NCBI GenBank assembly: GCA_026394055.1
Contig: JAPKYZ010000091.1
Span: forward strand, 1-63,657
Direction of reading: 5' to 3'
Length of the DNA: 63,657 nt
Origin: Acidobacteriota bacterium
GTDB taxonomy: Bacteria; Acidobacteriota; Terriglobia; Bryobacterales; Bryobacteraceae
A program made the position numbers and the translations under genes. Every line of letters begins with the position of its first letter. The first letter of the stretch is position 1. Positions 43,440 through 52,351 of this stretch are shown in pieces. The notes below the pieces were generated by a model, which had not been told where the DNA came from, searched no databases, and saw nothing but the letters and a program-made list of their open reading frames with translations.

Positions 43440-45368
43440 CTACTTCACCACCAGCACATTTACACGCGAGGCCTGGGCCTTGGAGTGATACAGCCGCTGC
43501 GTCGCCTTCACAAAGTCCGCATCCTTGGCCTCATTGATGTTCATGAACTTCTGCGGGTTGCGGTCCGCCAGTGGGAACCAGGTGGACTGCACCTGGATCA
43601 TGATCTTGTGCCCTTTGCGGAACGTGTGGAAGATGTCGTTCATGGCAAACTTCAGCGGCGTCGCTTTGTTGGGCACAAACGCTTCGGGCTTGGAGAAGCT
43701 GTTGCGGAACTTGCCGCGGAACATTTCGCCGCGCACCAATTGCTGATAGCCGCCCATGCGCACATAGGTGGCCGGATTGCGGGCGCCCACGGCCGGGCGC
43801 TGGCCAGGAGGGCCGGCCGGGGGGCCATCTTCGGTGTCCGGGTAATCATCCGGGAACACGTCGATCACCTTCACCACCCAATCGGAATCGGTGCCGGAGG
43901 TAGAGAGGATCAGCTCATTTTCGAGCGGTCCGGCCAGCGTGACATCTTCGGTCAACTCGGCTGACTCAAACACCAACACGTCCGGCCGGGAGGCGGCAAA
44001 GCGCTGGTCGGCCGTCATATATTCACGCGTCATCCCGTTGGCGACGTTGGTCATGAACGGGACCGGCTTCAGCGGGTCACTGACGTACTCGGCGAAGCTG
44101 TCGCCCGCCTCTGCCGGCGCATCCCAGGCCAGCTTGCCTTTGGCGTGGAAGTAGAGCGACTTCTTCTCGACGCTCAAGCCCGGCCCGCTCTTGGGCGGCC
44201 AGCTGTCAAAGGTCCGCCACTGGTTGGTGCCGGTCTCAAAGGCGGTGGCCTTGGCCAGCTTCATGTCGCCCTTCTGCTTCAGGTGGTGAGTGAAGAAGGG
44301 AAACTCGATCTTGTCGCGGTAATACTCTGAGGCTTTGGTGCCGAAGCGGATGTCGCCCAACCGGTCACCATCGCCGCGGGACCAGCCGCCGTGCACCCAG
44401 GGCCCGAACACCAGCAGGTTCTGCTTCTCAAAGCCCTGCTTCTCGACGTTGCCGTAGACCTGCAGCGCGCCATAGATATTTTCGGCGTCGTACCAGCCAC
44501 CCACCGTCAGCACAGCCGGCTTGATGTTCTTCAAGTGCGGCCGCAGATTGCGGGACTGCCAGAACTCGTCATAGGTATCGTGCTTCATCATGTCGGTCCA
44601 GAAGGCGACATTGTTTTTGAGGAACCGCTCATTGGCGTTGGCCAGCGGGCCCATCTTGCGTAGATAGAAGTCGTAGCCGTCGGGGGTCTTGTAGCTGAAC
44701 GGAGTCCGCGGAGCATCATCCGGCGTGATCGGCTCCGGACGCGGCACGCCGAAGCTGGCCAGAAAGCCGAACGCGTGCGGCAGCCACAAGATGCCGTTGC
44801 GGTGGAAGTCGTCACCGGTAAACCAATCGACGATCGGCGCCTGCGGCGAAGCCGCCACGTGCGCCGGGTGGGCGTTGATCATGCCGGCGGCGGTGTAAAA
44901 GCCCGGATAGCTGATGCCCCAGGTGCCGACGCGCCCGTTGTTATTGGGCAGATTCTTCACCAGCCAGTCGATGGTGTCGTAGGTGTCAGTGGATTCATCG
45001 ACGTCCTTGGTGCCGTTCTTCGCCGCCTTATGCGGCGTCATGTTGATGAACTCGCCTTCCGACATCCACTTGCCGCGCACATCCTGATACACAAAGATGT
45101 AGCCGTCCTTGCCGAACAAGGGCGAGGGGCCCAGATCGGCCTTGTACTTGTCTACGCCATAGGGCACGACGGTGTACGGCGTCCGCGACATCAGGATCGG
45201 GTACTTCTGCGTCTGGTCCTTCGGCACGTACACCGACGTGAACAGCTTCACCCCGTCACGCATCGGCACCTTGTATTCGTACTTGGTGTAGTTGGCTTTG
45301 ACGTACTCCAGACCCTGACCAGAAACCAGGGCCGCGCCCAGCGCGAGCAGTCCTAAAATCTTCCGCAT
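43440..45368 (-). CDS. CocE/NonD family exported hydrolase
   Basis: A 642-residue protein from ATG 45368, where a signal peptide (MRKILGLLALGAALVSG) starts. The CocE/NonD pattern is clear: VPMRDGVKLFTSVYVPK, SRTPY, YQDVRGKW, the nucleophile elbow GTWGISYPGFY and the C-terminal beta-sandwich (FRKGHKIMIQVQSTWFP). Members are serine hydrolases, such as acyl-amino-acid hydrolases or cocaine esterase; the substrate is unknown. Confidence 0.9.
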   Translation of the reverse strand: MRKILGLLALGAALVSGQGLEYVKANYTKYEYKVPMRDGVKLFTSVYVPKDQTQKYPILMSRTPYTVVPYGVDKYKADLGPSPLFGKDGYIFVYQDVRGKWMSEGEFINMTPHKAAKNGTKDVDESTDTYDTIDWLVKNLPNNNGRVGTWGISYPGFYTAAGMINAHPAHVAASPQAPIVDWFTGDDFHRNGILWLPHAFGFLASFGVPRPEPITPDDAPRTPFSYKTPDGYDFYLRKMGPLANANERFLKNNVAFWTDMMKHDTYDEFWQSRNLRPHLKNIKPAVLTVGGWYDAENIYGALQVYGNVEKQGFEKQNLLVFGPWVHGGWSRGDGDRLGDIRFGTKASEYYRDKIEFPFFTHHLKQKGDMKLAKATAFETGTNQWRTFDSWPPKSGPGLSVEKKSLYFHAKGKLAWDAPAEAGDSFAEYVSDPLKPVPFMTNVANGMTREYMTADQRFAASRPDVLVFESAELTEDVTLAGPLENELILSTSGTDSDWVVKVIDVFPDDYPDTEDGPPAGPPGQRPAVGARNPATYVRMGGYQQLVRGEMFRGKFRNSFSKPEAFVPNKATPLKFAMNDIFHTFRKGHKIMIQVQSTWFPLADRNPQKFMNINEAKDADFVKATQRLYHSKAQASRVNVLVVK

Positions 45369-45464
45369 TCGTTCGTTGTCCCTTTCAGCCCACCGGAGCA
45401 CCGGAGGCGCTTGCCGCGCGCCATTGGCTCTTCAGGCCATTATCGCGCCGATAAGATGGATTGT

Positions 45465-46388
45465 ATGAGCGCTGCTCTTCTATTGCTGTGGGCGTTATCT
45501 CCCCCACCCGCCCCGCCGCGCGACCCGCTGCTGAACCGGCTGGCGGAAGAAGCGGAAGTGTTCGCCCAATCCGCCGCCAAACTGGTGGGCGAAGAGACGT
45601 TGCGCCAGCGCGCGCTGAAAAGCAGCACCCGCTTCCGGCCGCGCATCGGGCAAGCGGCGCTGGAGCCACCCAAGCCGGTCTACCAATCGCGGGAGCTGAT
45701 CTCGGAATTCGGCTACACCACCATCGGCGCCCTCTGGCACGAGGCCCGCGAAGTCCGCGGCATCGACGGCAAGACCGTCCAGAACACCGAGAAGGCGCGG
45801 CAGAAACTGGTGCTCGGCCTGCGGTCCGATGATGACCTGGTGAAGAAGAAGCTACTCGAAGATCTCGAAAAGCATGGCTTGGTGGGTTCGGCCACGGACT
45901 TCACGCTGTCGCTATTGATGTTCCGCGGCCGCAATCTGGACAACTACCAGTTCAAGCAAGTCCGGCGGGAGCGGGTGGGTGCCGATGAAGCGGTGATCTT
46001 CTCGTTTACCCAGGCCGGTGGCGAGGAGGCCTTCACCATCTTCCAAGGCAAGCGGACCGTCCGGCAGAAGTTGACCGGGCATGTCTGGCTGCGCGCGGGT
46101 GACGGCCTGCCGCTGCGCATCCACCTCACCTCCACCATCCCCGGCAAGGACTCAAGCGGCGACATCATTGATGAGGCCGTCATCGACTATCTCCGCAACC
46201 CGGCCGGCCTCCTGCTGCCCGCCTCCGTGCGCCACTATCGCATGGGGGGCACCATGATGCTGGCCGAGAACAACTTCACCTACGGCAACTTCAAGCGCTT
46301 CTCCGCCGACAGCGAGATCAAGTTCACCCCGGCCGAGGACGAAGCGCCACCAGCCACCACCCCACCCAACCGGAGACCCAACCCTTGA
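45465..46388 (+). CDS. Exported conserved-looking protein
   Basis: About 307 residues from ATG 45465 with a signal-like N-terminus (MSAALLLLWALSPPPAPP). The body has IGALWHEAREVRGIDGKTVQN, LMFRGRNLDNYQFKQV and RAGDGLPLRIHLTSTIPGKD, a likely all-beta exported domain. No enzyme motif is visible. It ends in a Pro-rich tail and overlaps the next gene by TTGA. Likely a lineage-specific periplasmic protein. Confidence 0.6.
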   Translation: MSAALLLLWALSPPPAPPRDPLLNRLAEEAEVFAQSAAKLVGEETLRQRALKSSTRFRPRIGQAALEPPKPVYQSRELISEFGYTTIGALWHEAREVRGIDGKTVQNTEKARQKLVLGLRSDDDLVKKKLLEDLEKHGLVGSATDFTLSLLMFRGRNLDNYQFKQVRRERVGADEAVIFSFTQAGGEEAFTIFQGKRTVRQKLTGHVWLRAGDGLPLRIHLTSTIPGKDSSGDIIDEAVIDYLRNPAGLLLPASVRHYRMGGTMMLAENNFTYGNFKRFSADSEIKFTPAEDEAPPATTPPNRRPNP

Positions 46389-47005
46389 GATACGTCTACC
46401 TGCACGGCTTTGCTTCCAGCCCCCGCTCGAAGAAAGCGCAGTACTTCCACCGCTGCTTTGCCGAGCTCGGCCTCGATCTGGAGATCCCGGCGCTGGACGA
46501 TCAGGGGTTTGAAAACCTCACCGTCACCGGCCAGTTGGCCGTGGTCGAGCGGCTACTCAATGGCGAGCCCGCGGTGCTGATGGGGTCCAGCATGGGCGGC
46601 TATCTGGCGGCTCTCTATGCGGCCCGGCACGAAGAGACACACTCGGTGATCCTGATGGCGCCCGCCTTTGGCTTCGCTCGCAACTGGGGCCCGGCGCTGG
46701 ACAAGTGGAAGCAGGAAGGGTCGCTCGAAGTATTCCACTACGCCGAAAATCGCCCGGCCCGCGTCGGCTATGGCTTGATCGAGGATGCGCTGCAGTTCCC
46801 CGACGAACCGCAGTTCACCTGCCCGGCGATGATCTTCCACGGCATCCGGGACACCGTGGTTCCAGCCGAAGCCTCAATGCGCTTCTGCGCCCGGAACATG
46901 AACGCGCGACTGCAGCTGTTTGATTCCGGCCACGAGCTGACCGACGTGATGGAAGAGATCTGGCTAGTCTGCCGGCAGCATCACCCAGAGCTCCGGTCGG
47001 CCTGA
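46385..47005 (+). CDS. YqiA/YcfP-like alpha/beta hydrolase
   Basis: The 206-residue protein begins at TTG 46385 (TTGA overlap), reading RYVYLHGFASSPRSKKAQYF. The nucleophile elbow GSSMGGYLAALYA, FHGIRDTVVP (Asp) and SGHELTD (His) give a complete catalytic triad. It is an esterase-like hydrolase; the substrate is unknown. Its 3' end overlaps the convergent M48-like gene by 42 bases. Confidence 0.88.
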   Translation: MRYVYLHGFASSPRSKKAQYFHRCFAELGLDLEIPALDDQGFENLTVTGQLAVVERLLNGEPAVLMGSSMGGYLAALYAARHEETHSVILMAPAFGFARNWGPALDKWKQEGSLEVFHYAENRPARVGYGLIEDALQFPDEPQFTCPAMIFHGIRDTVVPAEASMRFCARNMNARLQLFDSGHELTDVMEEIWLVCRQHHPELRSA

Positions 47006-48121
47006 GTTGCAGTGCACGGCCCGCGCCAGCAGGCCCATCGACCCCCAGGAGAGATACAACGCCATCCGGGCCGCGTGCCAGGCGCCCCAATGTTCGCCCG
47101 CCGCGGAAAACTCCTGCTGACGCCGGGCGACGGACGGGATGGGGTGGAAGATGGTCTCGATGCCGTCCGGCCGCGCCGGTTCGTCGTCCTGCATCTGGTC
47201 GAGCGAAGAGATGGTGCGGTCAAACCAAGCCGCCGGGACACCCGCCTTCCGTGCGAAGGCGTCGGCCTCCAGCACTCCCGCGCGGCTGAGTGTCGGTAGC
47301 ACCAGCAGACCCAGGAAAGACCAGGCATTGAAGGCTAAGGCCAGGCTCACCAACCCCGCCACCGAATCAAAGTTGGCCAACGGCTGATAGGTGGCCAGCC
47401 ACAGCCCCGACAAGTTCCAGGCCATGGCCAGCAGCACCCCCCGCGCCCGGCTGCCGGTGGCCACCGCTCCGTAGCGGCGCACAATTTCGACCGCCACTTC
47501 CTCCGGCGCCAGGTGCCGCAGCCAATGATCAGGAATCACGATGTGCGTCACGCCAGGAAAGCCCGCCACGCCGCCGGAAAAGCCGCCATCCACGCCACGG
47601 AACACGAGAATCGGAGGCACCGGCATCTTCCATTTCTGCAAGACCGCTTCCACCGCCGAAAGATCAGCCCGCACCCGGTGTAGCCCGCCCACCAACCGGC
47701 TGATTGGCGCCTGAAGGACCACCAGGGCGATCATCAACACGGCCGCCGCCCCCACCGCCGCCAGCCGCCCCCCCGCCCTTCCGGCCGTCAACAGCACGCC
47801 CGCGCCGATCAAGGTCACCGTGCAATGCCCCGCCGCGCCCCGGACACAGGTCCACACGAACGCGGGCAACATCTGACACATCCGGGCATGCGTGCAGGGA
47901 AGGTGGTAGCCTCCCAGAAAATCAAACGGCCAGCTGAGCACCGTATACGCCGCCAGCACCGCCGACACCCACAGCAGTTCCTGCCACAGAGGCAGCTGTG
48001 TCACCGGCAGCAAGCGGTACGGCAAGCGGGTGACCAGTGCCAGCGAGGCCAGCAGAACAAAGAACCCCACCCCCGAGATCCCCAGCCACAGCCGTGAACG
48101 GGCGTATGTCAGCTGCCGCAA
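46964..48121 (-). CDS. M48-like membrane protein lacking the HExxH motif
   Basis: A 385-residue protein with four to five predicted membrane helices. The layout follows Ste24/M48 peptidases (loop, membrane helices, LAPEEVAVEIVRRYGA), but the zinc motif HExxH is absent at the expected place: the sequence reads EIVRRYGAVATGSRARG. It is either an inactive relative or a diverged family. It overlaps the convergent hydrolase gene at its 3' end. Confidence 0.65.
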   Translation of the reverse strand: MRQLTYARSRLWLGISGVGFFVLLASLALVTRLPYRLLPVTQLPLWQELLWVSAVLAAYTVLSWPFDFLGGYHLPCTHARMCQMLPAFVWTCVRGAAGHCTVTLIGAGVLLTAGRAGGRLAAVGAAAVLMIALVVLQAPISRLVGGLHRVRADLSAVEAVLQKWKMPVPPILVFRGVDGGFSGGVAGFPGVTHIVIPDHWLRHLAPEEVAVEIVRRYGAVATGSRARGVLLAMAWNLSGLWLATYQPLANFDSVAGLVSLALAFNAWSFLGLLVLPTLSRAGVLEADAFARKAGVPAAWFDRTISSLDQMQDDEPARPDGIETIFHPIPSVARRQQEFSAAGEHWGAWHAARMALYLSWGSMGLLARAVHCNSGRPELWVMLPAD

Positions 48122-48160
48122 ATTGGACTCCTGTTTCTCATCCCTTGTACGCTTTGGAGG

Positions 48161-48733
48161 ATGCTGCTCGCAGCGCTGTTGGTCTTAAATCTCGGACCGC
48201 TCGAATTCGGGGCCACCCCGGCGGATGAACCGCTGATCGGGCCGGAACGCCTCCGCCTCACCGCTCAGCCCACGGGGGGACGGCTTTCTGCAAAGTTTAC
48301 CGCCCCGGCCGGGGATCGCTGGGTGCGGCTGTTGGGCACGGGCACGATTCGCCTCAACGGCACCCTGATCCCCACGCGCGCGCAAGATCAGGCCACCGGC
48401 AGCGTCGCGCTGACGCCGTTTCTGCGGCGGGGCGAGAATCTGCTGGAAGCAGAGGATTATTCCGGACCGGCCGAGCTGGAGATCACGCCCCGCGTCTACC
48501 TCAGCGCCCGGCGCCAGGGTGACACGCTGTCGGTGACGGTGGAGAACACCTTGGCCAACGCCTGCAACGTAGAGGTGACGGCCGGCAAGCAGGCGCAAAA
48601 CATATACATTCCCCCGGAATCGGTGACCGCGCTCGATTTCTCGAAGATTCCGGAGGGGCCCTTGGAGGTGAGGCTGCTGAAGTTTGCCGAGGCCCTCGAA
48701 GAGGGCTATACATTTCACCTCCTGCTTCCATAA
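48161..48733 (+). CDS. Exported beta-rich protein
   Basis: A 190-residue protein with a short signal (MLLAALLVLNLGPLEFGA) and a jelly-roll-like sequence (GDRWVRLLGTGTIRLNGTL, VALTPFLRRGENLLEAEDYSG, LEITPRVYLSARRQGDTLSVTVENTL). It is similar in style to carbohydrate-binding or sandwich domains. No active-site motif is seen. It is divergent from the M48-like gene (39 bases apart). Function unknown. Confidence 0.55.
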   Translation: MLLAALLVLNLGPLEFGATPADEPLIGPERLRLTAQPTGGRLSAKFTAPAGDRWVRLLGTGTIRLNGTLIPTRAQDQATGSVALTPFLRRGENLLEAEDYSGPAELEITPRVYLSARRQGDTLSVTVENTLANACNVEVTAGKQAQNIYIPPESVTALDFSKIPEGPLEVRLLKFAEALEEGYTFHLLLP

Positions 48734-48913
48734 AGCCTGATAAACTACCCGACGATCTATTTTTGCGGGCGTGTTAAACTTCGGGCAGGCGGCGTTTGTT
48801 CCAATTTTGGAATTTGGCGCTCGGATTTTGGAACCGAATCGGGCCCGAGTGGCGTCATACCCGTGTGGCAGGCACGTCAAACGGCTTGCGGGAAGTGTTA
48901 GAGAGCGAACACT

Positions 48914-49912
48914 ATGGTCGAGCAGCAGGACAAGCAGGAACTCTATAAACCCGGCGAAGCCGAGGCGCGTTTGGCGGGCGTGTTTGGCGGCTATGAAGAA
49001 GAGCCGTGGTTCGCCTCCTTGGTCCGTCAGGTTAAGGAACGGTTTAATCCTCCGCCGCAACAAGAGTTGGTGCTGACCTCCCGGCCGGTTCCCGTTAAAG
49101 ACATTTGGGGCGCGTACGGCGGCAACGAAAGCCGCGCTGGTGTGGGTTCGATTCTGATCCACGCGGGTGTGGTGCTGTTGCTGATCTTGATCGGAACCAG
49201 CCCGGCCGTTCAGAAGAAGGCCAAAGACGTCACCTCGTTGATTGCGCCCGATTTGGCCCCCTACATGGCCTCCAAGCCCTCGCCCAAACAGATGGGCGGC
49301 GGCGGTGGCGGTGGTGACCGTTCGCTGACGCAGGCAAGCAAAGGCAAGCTGCCCCGTTTCGCCGACAAACAGTTCACGCCTCCCATGGCGGTAGTAAACA
49401 ATCCGGCTCCTAAACTGGTAATGGAACCCACCCTGATCATCCAGCCTGATGCCGCGGTACCGAACGTGAACATGCCGAATTACGGCGACCCGCTGGCCAA
49501 GCTGGGCGCCGCCTCCAACGGCACGGGTAGCGGCTCCGGCATCGGTAGCGGCTCCGGTGGTGGTGTTGGCTCAGGTCGCGGCGCGGGCATGGGACCCGGC
49601 GACGGCGGCAATTTTGGTGGCGGCGTCTACCGCATCGGTGGCGGCGTATCGGCGCCTTCGCTGATCTACAAAGTGGAACCGGAATACTCGGAAGAGGCCC
49701 GCAAGGCTAAGCACCAAGGTACGGTAGTTTTGGATGTCGTTGTGGACGACAAGGGCATGCCCCAAAACGTCCGCGTCATCCGCGCCATCGGCTTGGGTTT
49801 GGATGAAAAGGCCATCGAGGCCGTCAGCAAATGGCGCTTCAAGCCGGGCTTGAAAGACGGCCGCCCGGTGGCCGTCCGCGCCAGCATCGAAGTCAACTTC
49901 CGCCTGCTGTAG
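48914..49912 (+). CDS. TonB family energy-transducing protein
   Basis: The 332-residue protein has a cytoplasmic stretch of about 75 residues, one transmembrane helix (SILIHAGVVLLLILIGT), a Pro/Gly-rich periplasmic linker with long Gly-Ser repeats, and the C-terminal TonB domain (LIYKVEPEYSEEARKAKHQGTVVLDVVVDDKG, WRFKPGLKDGRPVA). It transfers proton-motive force from an ExbBD complex to TonB-dependent receptors such as the two here. ExbB/D are not in the window. Confidence 0.92.
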   Translation: MVEQQDKQELYKPGEAEARLAGVFGGYEEEPWFASLVRQVKERFNPPPQQELVLTSRPVPVKDIWGAYGGNESRAGVGSILIHAGVVLLLILIGTSPAVQKKAKDVTSLIAPDLAPYMASKPSPKQMGGGGGGGDRSLTQASKGKLPRFADKQFTPPMAVVNNPAPKLVMEPTLIIQPDAAVPNVNMPNYGDPLAKLGAASNGTGSGSGIGSGSGGGVGSGRGAGMGPGDGGNFGGGVYRIGGGVSAPSLIYKVEPEYSEEARKAKHQGTVVLDVVVDDKGMPQNVRVIRAIGLGLDEKAIEAVSKWRFKPGLKDGRPVAVRASIEVNFRLL

Positions 49913-50305
49913 GAACGGGAATCCCAGACACGCTGGCCGAGAGGCGTCCGGCCTGCTTGAGAATTGGGCCGCACCGGTCTAGTCTCCCGGATCTTCAAAA
50001 GTTCACCGGCAGCACGTTCACCACACCGGGCAAGATCGGCTGGAAATTGCCGTTCAAACGGCAATTGTAAACAGGATTTTCATTCTGCCCTTTGGAAATG
50101 TCCTTTCTTTCCATTAGACTTGTGCCAAGGGAGTCTTGTAGCTGGTCGGTTGAGCCACCAACTGAGACCGGTTGCAACCAAGGATTGAGTGGGCTAAGCG
50201 GCATTGAGATCGCACGTCCCTCCATCGAGCATTACGGTTCCCATTGCAGTTCCATTAGATTGGGAGGTCGGTCATGAGTACACCAAGCAGTGGACCGGTG
50301 GCACT
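49913..50305. other. Intergenic stretch with a perfect hairpin
   Basis: Almost 400 bases without a credible gene. It contains a 9-bp perfect hairpin AATTGCCGT-TCAA-ACGGCAATT (50045-50066), which may end tonB transcription though only a short T-rich tract follows. It also has two copies of TTCCATTAGAY (50109 and 50250) and a G/C-rich imperfect repeat before the next start. No known riboswitch was recognised. Confidence 0.5.
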
Positions 50306-51193
50306 ATGAATAATCCGCTGTTGCTGCATTCGGTCAGCTACGCTGGGTTGTGGGGGCAGGCTTTTTTGCCGGTGGAAGGGGTTCTCGACAAAGCCGTTCA
50401 GTTGGGTTTTGATGGCGTGATGTTGATGGCCAAGCGTCCGCACACTTCCGTGCTGGACTGGGGCCCGCGGGAACGGGAGCTGCTCCGTGAGCAACTGGCC
50501 CAACGCAACTTGAGGCATCTCTGCCTGGCCGGCTACTGCAATCTCACCGCCGATTTGGAACACGGCGAGATTCCGCATCGCGAGCTGCAGGTGACCTATC
50601 TGCTGGAGCTGGTGAAGCTGACCCATGAGCTGGGCGGCACGCTGCTGCGGGTCTTCACCGGCTACGAACACCCCACCGCCGACCCCGGACGCCAAACCCG
50701 GCTGATCATTGAGACCTTAAAGGAGACCGCCCAACGCGCCGCCATGTTCGGGGTCACCCTGGGCATCCAAAACCACCACGACCACGCGGTCGATTGGCAG
50801 AGCCTGCACGACCTGATCCACGCGATTGGGGAGCCGAACTGCCAGGCCTGTTATGACGCCTGGGCCCCCGCGCTGCAAGGCGTGGACCTCAGGACGGCCG
50901 CCCGCGCCATGGCGCCGATGACGGTGCACACCACCACCGCCGACTATCAGCTCCGCCCCCGCTTCCGCTACCGGCCTGATCTGGTGAACTACGAGGTCCA
51001 AACGCCCTCGACGTTGGCCGTTCCGATGGGCGAAGGCCTCATCGACTACCCGGGCTTCCTGAAAGCCCTGGACGAGAACGGCTTCACCGGCTCCATCGCC
51101 TACGAAATGTGCTCACCCCTGCGGGACGGGCGGGACATGGACACCCTCGACCGCTACGCCCGGCGCTTCGTCGACTACCTACGGGCGCTGTAG
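50306..51193 (+). CDS. Sugar phosphate isomerase/epimerase-like TIM-barrel protein
   Basis: The 295-residue protein begins at ATG 50306 (MNNPLLLHSVSYAGLWGQ). It has the xylose-isomerase-like pattern: LGFDGVMLMAKRP, LGIQNHHDHAVDW with metal His/Asp, HTTTADYQ, and GSIAYEMCSPLRDG with Glu. Such proteins isomerise or epimerise sugars or related compounds. The specific substrate cannot be read. Confidence 0.85.
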   Translation: MNNPLLLHSVSYAGLWGQAFLPVEGVLDKAVQLGFDGVMLMAKRPHTSVLDWGPRERELLREQLAQRNLRHLCLAGYCNLTADLEHGEIPHRELQVTYLLELVKLTHELGGTLLRVFTGYEHPTADPGRQTRLIIETLKETAQRAAMFGVTLGIQNHHDHAVDWQSLHDLIHAIGEPNCQACYDAWAPALQGVDLRTAARAMAPMTVHTTTADYQLRPRFRYRPDLVNYEVQTPSTLAVPMGEGLIDYPGFLKALDENGFTGSIAYEMCSPLRDGRDMDTLDRYARRFVDYLRAL

Positions 51194-51280
51194 CGCTTTG
51201 GCTCCTCCAGTTGGTGGACGTGAGCATCCGCATGGCGGAGGTGCTAGCCCGATACTCCGGCATCAATGGCTGGCCCGGCT

Positions 51281-51297
51281 GTTACCATTATGGTAAC
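51281..51297. promoter_or_regulatory. Palindromic operator of higBA
   Basis: GTTACCATTATGGTAAC is a perfect 17-base palindrome located 8 bases before the higB start. HigA-type antitoxins repress their own promoter by binding such sites. Confidence 0.8.
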
Positions 51298-51305
51298 TTC
51301 AGGAG

Positions 51306-51599
51306 GTGAACATTGTCAGCCGCCGTGGACTCGAGCAACTCATCTCGCTCCACCCCGAGACGCGGCCGGCTCTCGCCCGCTGGTACTCCCTAGCCTCCAA
51401 GTCGCGGTGGGAGAAGTTCGAGGATGTACGCGCGACGATCCCCAGCGTGGACCGGGTGGGTGAGGTGCTGATCTTCAACGTGATGGGCGGCAACTTCCGC
51501 CTCATCGCCACCGTCGGCAGCGGGTATCAGCGTCTCTACCTGAAGGCGCTGCTGACTCACAAAGAGTACGACCGCAAGGAGTGGATGAAATGGGCTTGA
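51306..51599 (+). CDS. higB: HigB-type toxin
   Basis: The 97-residue protein begins at GTG 51306 (VNIVSRRGLEQLISLHPET). It has the HigB blocks (ARWYSLASKSRWEKFEDVRATIPSVDRVG, FNVMGGNFRLIATV, YLKALLTHKEYDRKEW), a ribosome-dependent mRNA interferase. AGGAG directly abuts the GTG, unusually close. The gene overlaps higA at its 3' end. Confidence 0.93.
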   Translation: MNIVSRRGLEQLISLHPETRPALARWYSLASKSRWEKFEDVRATIPSVDRVGEVLIFNVMGGNFRLIATVGSGYQRLYLKALLTHKEYDRKEWMKWA

Positions 51600-52006
51600 C
51601 CATCAACACCATCGAAACCAAGATCGACCCGGCCAAGTACCGCCGCCTGGTCGCTGAGGCCCTGCCGAAGAAGATCGAGACCGATGAAGAGTTCGACCGG
51701 ATCGTGGCGCGCCTGGAGCAGCTCGACCGTCTACCTCATCCCACGGCCGAGCAGCAGACGTTGGTCAATCTGCTGGCCCTGCTGGTGGAGGACTACGACA
51801 GCCGCCACCATGCGATCCCCGCTGTGTCCGGTGCCGAAGCGCTAGCCTACCTGATGGAGGAGCATGGCCTCAAAGCGGCCGACCTGGCGGGCATCATGCC
51901 TCGCTCCCGGGTCTCGGAGATCCTGGCCGGCAAGCGTGGCATCAGCCGCGAGCAGGCCAAGCTGCTCGGCGAACGCTTCAAGGTTGGCGCGGAAGTCTTC
52001 CTGTAG
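51590..52006 (+). CDS. higA: HigA-type antitoxin
   Basis: About 138 residues from ATG 51590 (an alternative at 51581 adds three). The N-terminal half is helical (KIDPAKYRRLVAEALPKKIE); the C-terminal half is an XRE helix-turn-helix (MEEHGLKAADLAGIMPRSRVSEILAGKRGISREQAKLLGERF). It neutralises HigB and represses the operon at the upstream palindrome. Toxin-first order is typical of higBA. Confidence 0.92.
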   Translation: MGLTINTIETKIDPAKYRRLVAEALPKKIETDEEFDRIVARLEQLDRLPHPTAEQQTLVNLLALLVEDYDSRHHAIPAVSGAEALAYLMEEHGLKAADLAGIMPRSRVSEILAGKRGISREQAKLLGERFKVGAEVFL

Positions 52007-52112
52007 CCAACTGCGGGCCTACTTCGATGCTGGGCACCTGCGCTCTTCCGCTGGTGGGCAAAGAAGTCTGATCCCGAACCCTGCCGTTCTCCGCGTATCC
52101 AAGTGACACCCA

Positions 52113-52143
52113 TGAGGAAGTGCCGAAAAAGGCACTTCCCTCA
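52113..52143. terminator. Hairpin after higBA
   Basis: The hairpin GAGGAAGTGCC-GAAAAA-GGCACTTCCCTC lies between higA and the tRNA-Sec and has no T-run, so it is a weak candidate. Confidence 0.4.
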
Positions 52144-52180
52144 TCGCGGACGCCGTAATCGAGCACAGGAGAACATTTCA

Positions 52181-52228
52181 TGAAGAGTCAACTAGGTCGT
52201 GCTTGCCTGATGATGAGCTTGCATTAGA
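52181..52228 (+). pseudogene. 15-codon gene remnant with ribosome site
   Basis: ATG 52181, preceded by AGGAGA at eight bases, opens a frame MKSQLGRACLMMSLH that ends in TAG beside the tRNA-Sec. The start looks like a signal-peptide start cut off after 15 codons. It may be a remnant of a gene whose rest was lost; this is uncertain. Confidence 0.4.
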
Positions 52229-52242
52229 GTCAACAACATAGT

Positions 52243-52336
52243 TGGCGGAAGCCAGTCGGAGTCGAACCGACCAGAGACGGTGACGCCTCTCACTGGTTTT
52301 GAAGACCAGGCCCAGCACCGGCTAAATGTGGCTTCC
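52243..52336 (-). tRNA. selC: Selenocysteine tRNA (anticodon TCA)
   Basis: A 94-base tRNA on the minus strand. It has an eight-bp acceptor stem GGAAGCCA/TGGCTTCC, anticodon stem CTGGT/ACCAG with loop CTTCAAA containing TCA, a long variable arm (GAGAGGCGTCACCGTCTC), the T-loop GGTTCGACTCC and encoded GCCA. The 8-bp acceptor, long variable arm and TCA are diagnostic. It decodes UGA as selenocysteine with SelB. No selA, selB or selD is in the window. Confidence 0.95.
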
Positions 52337-52351
52337 GCCAACCAGTTTAAG

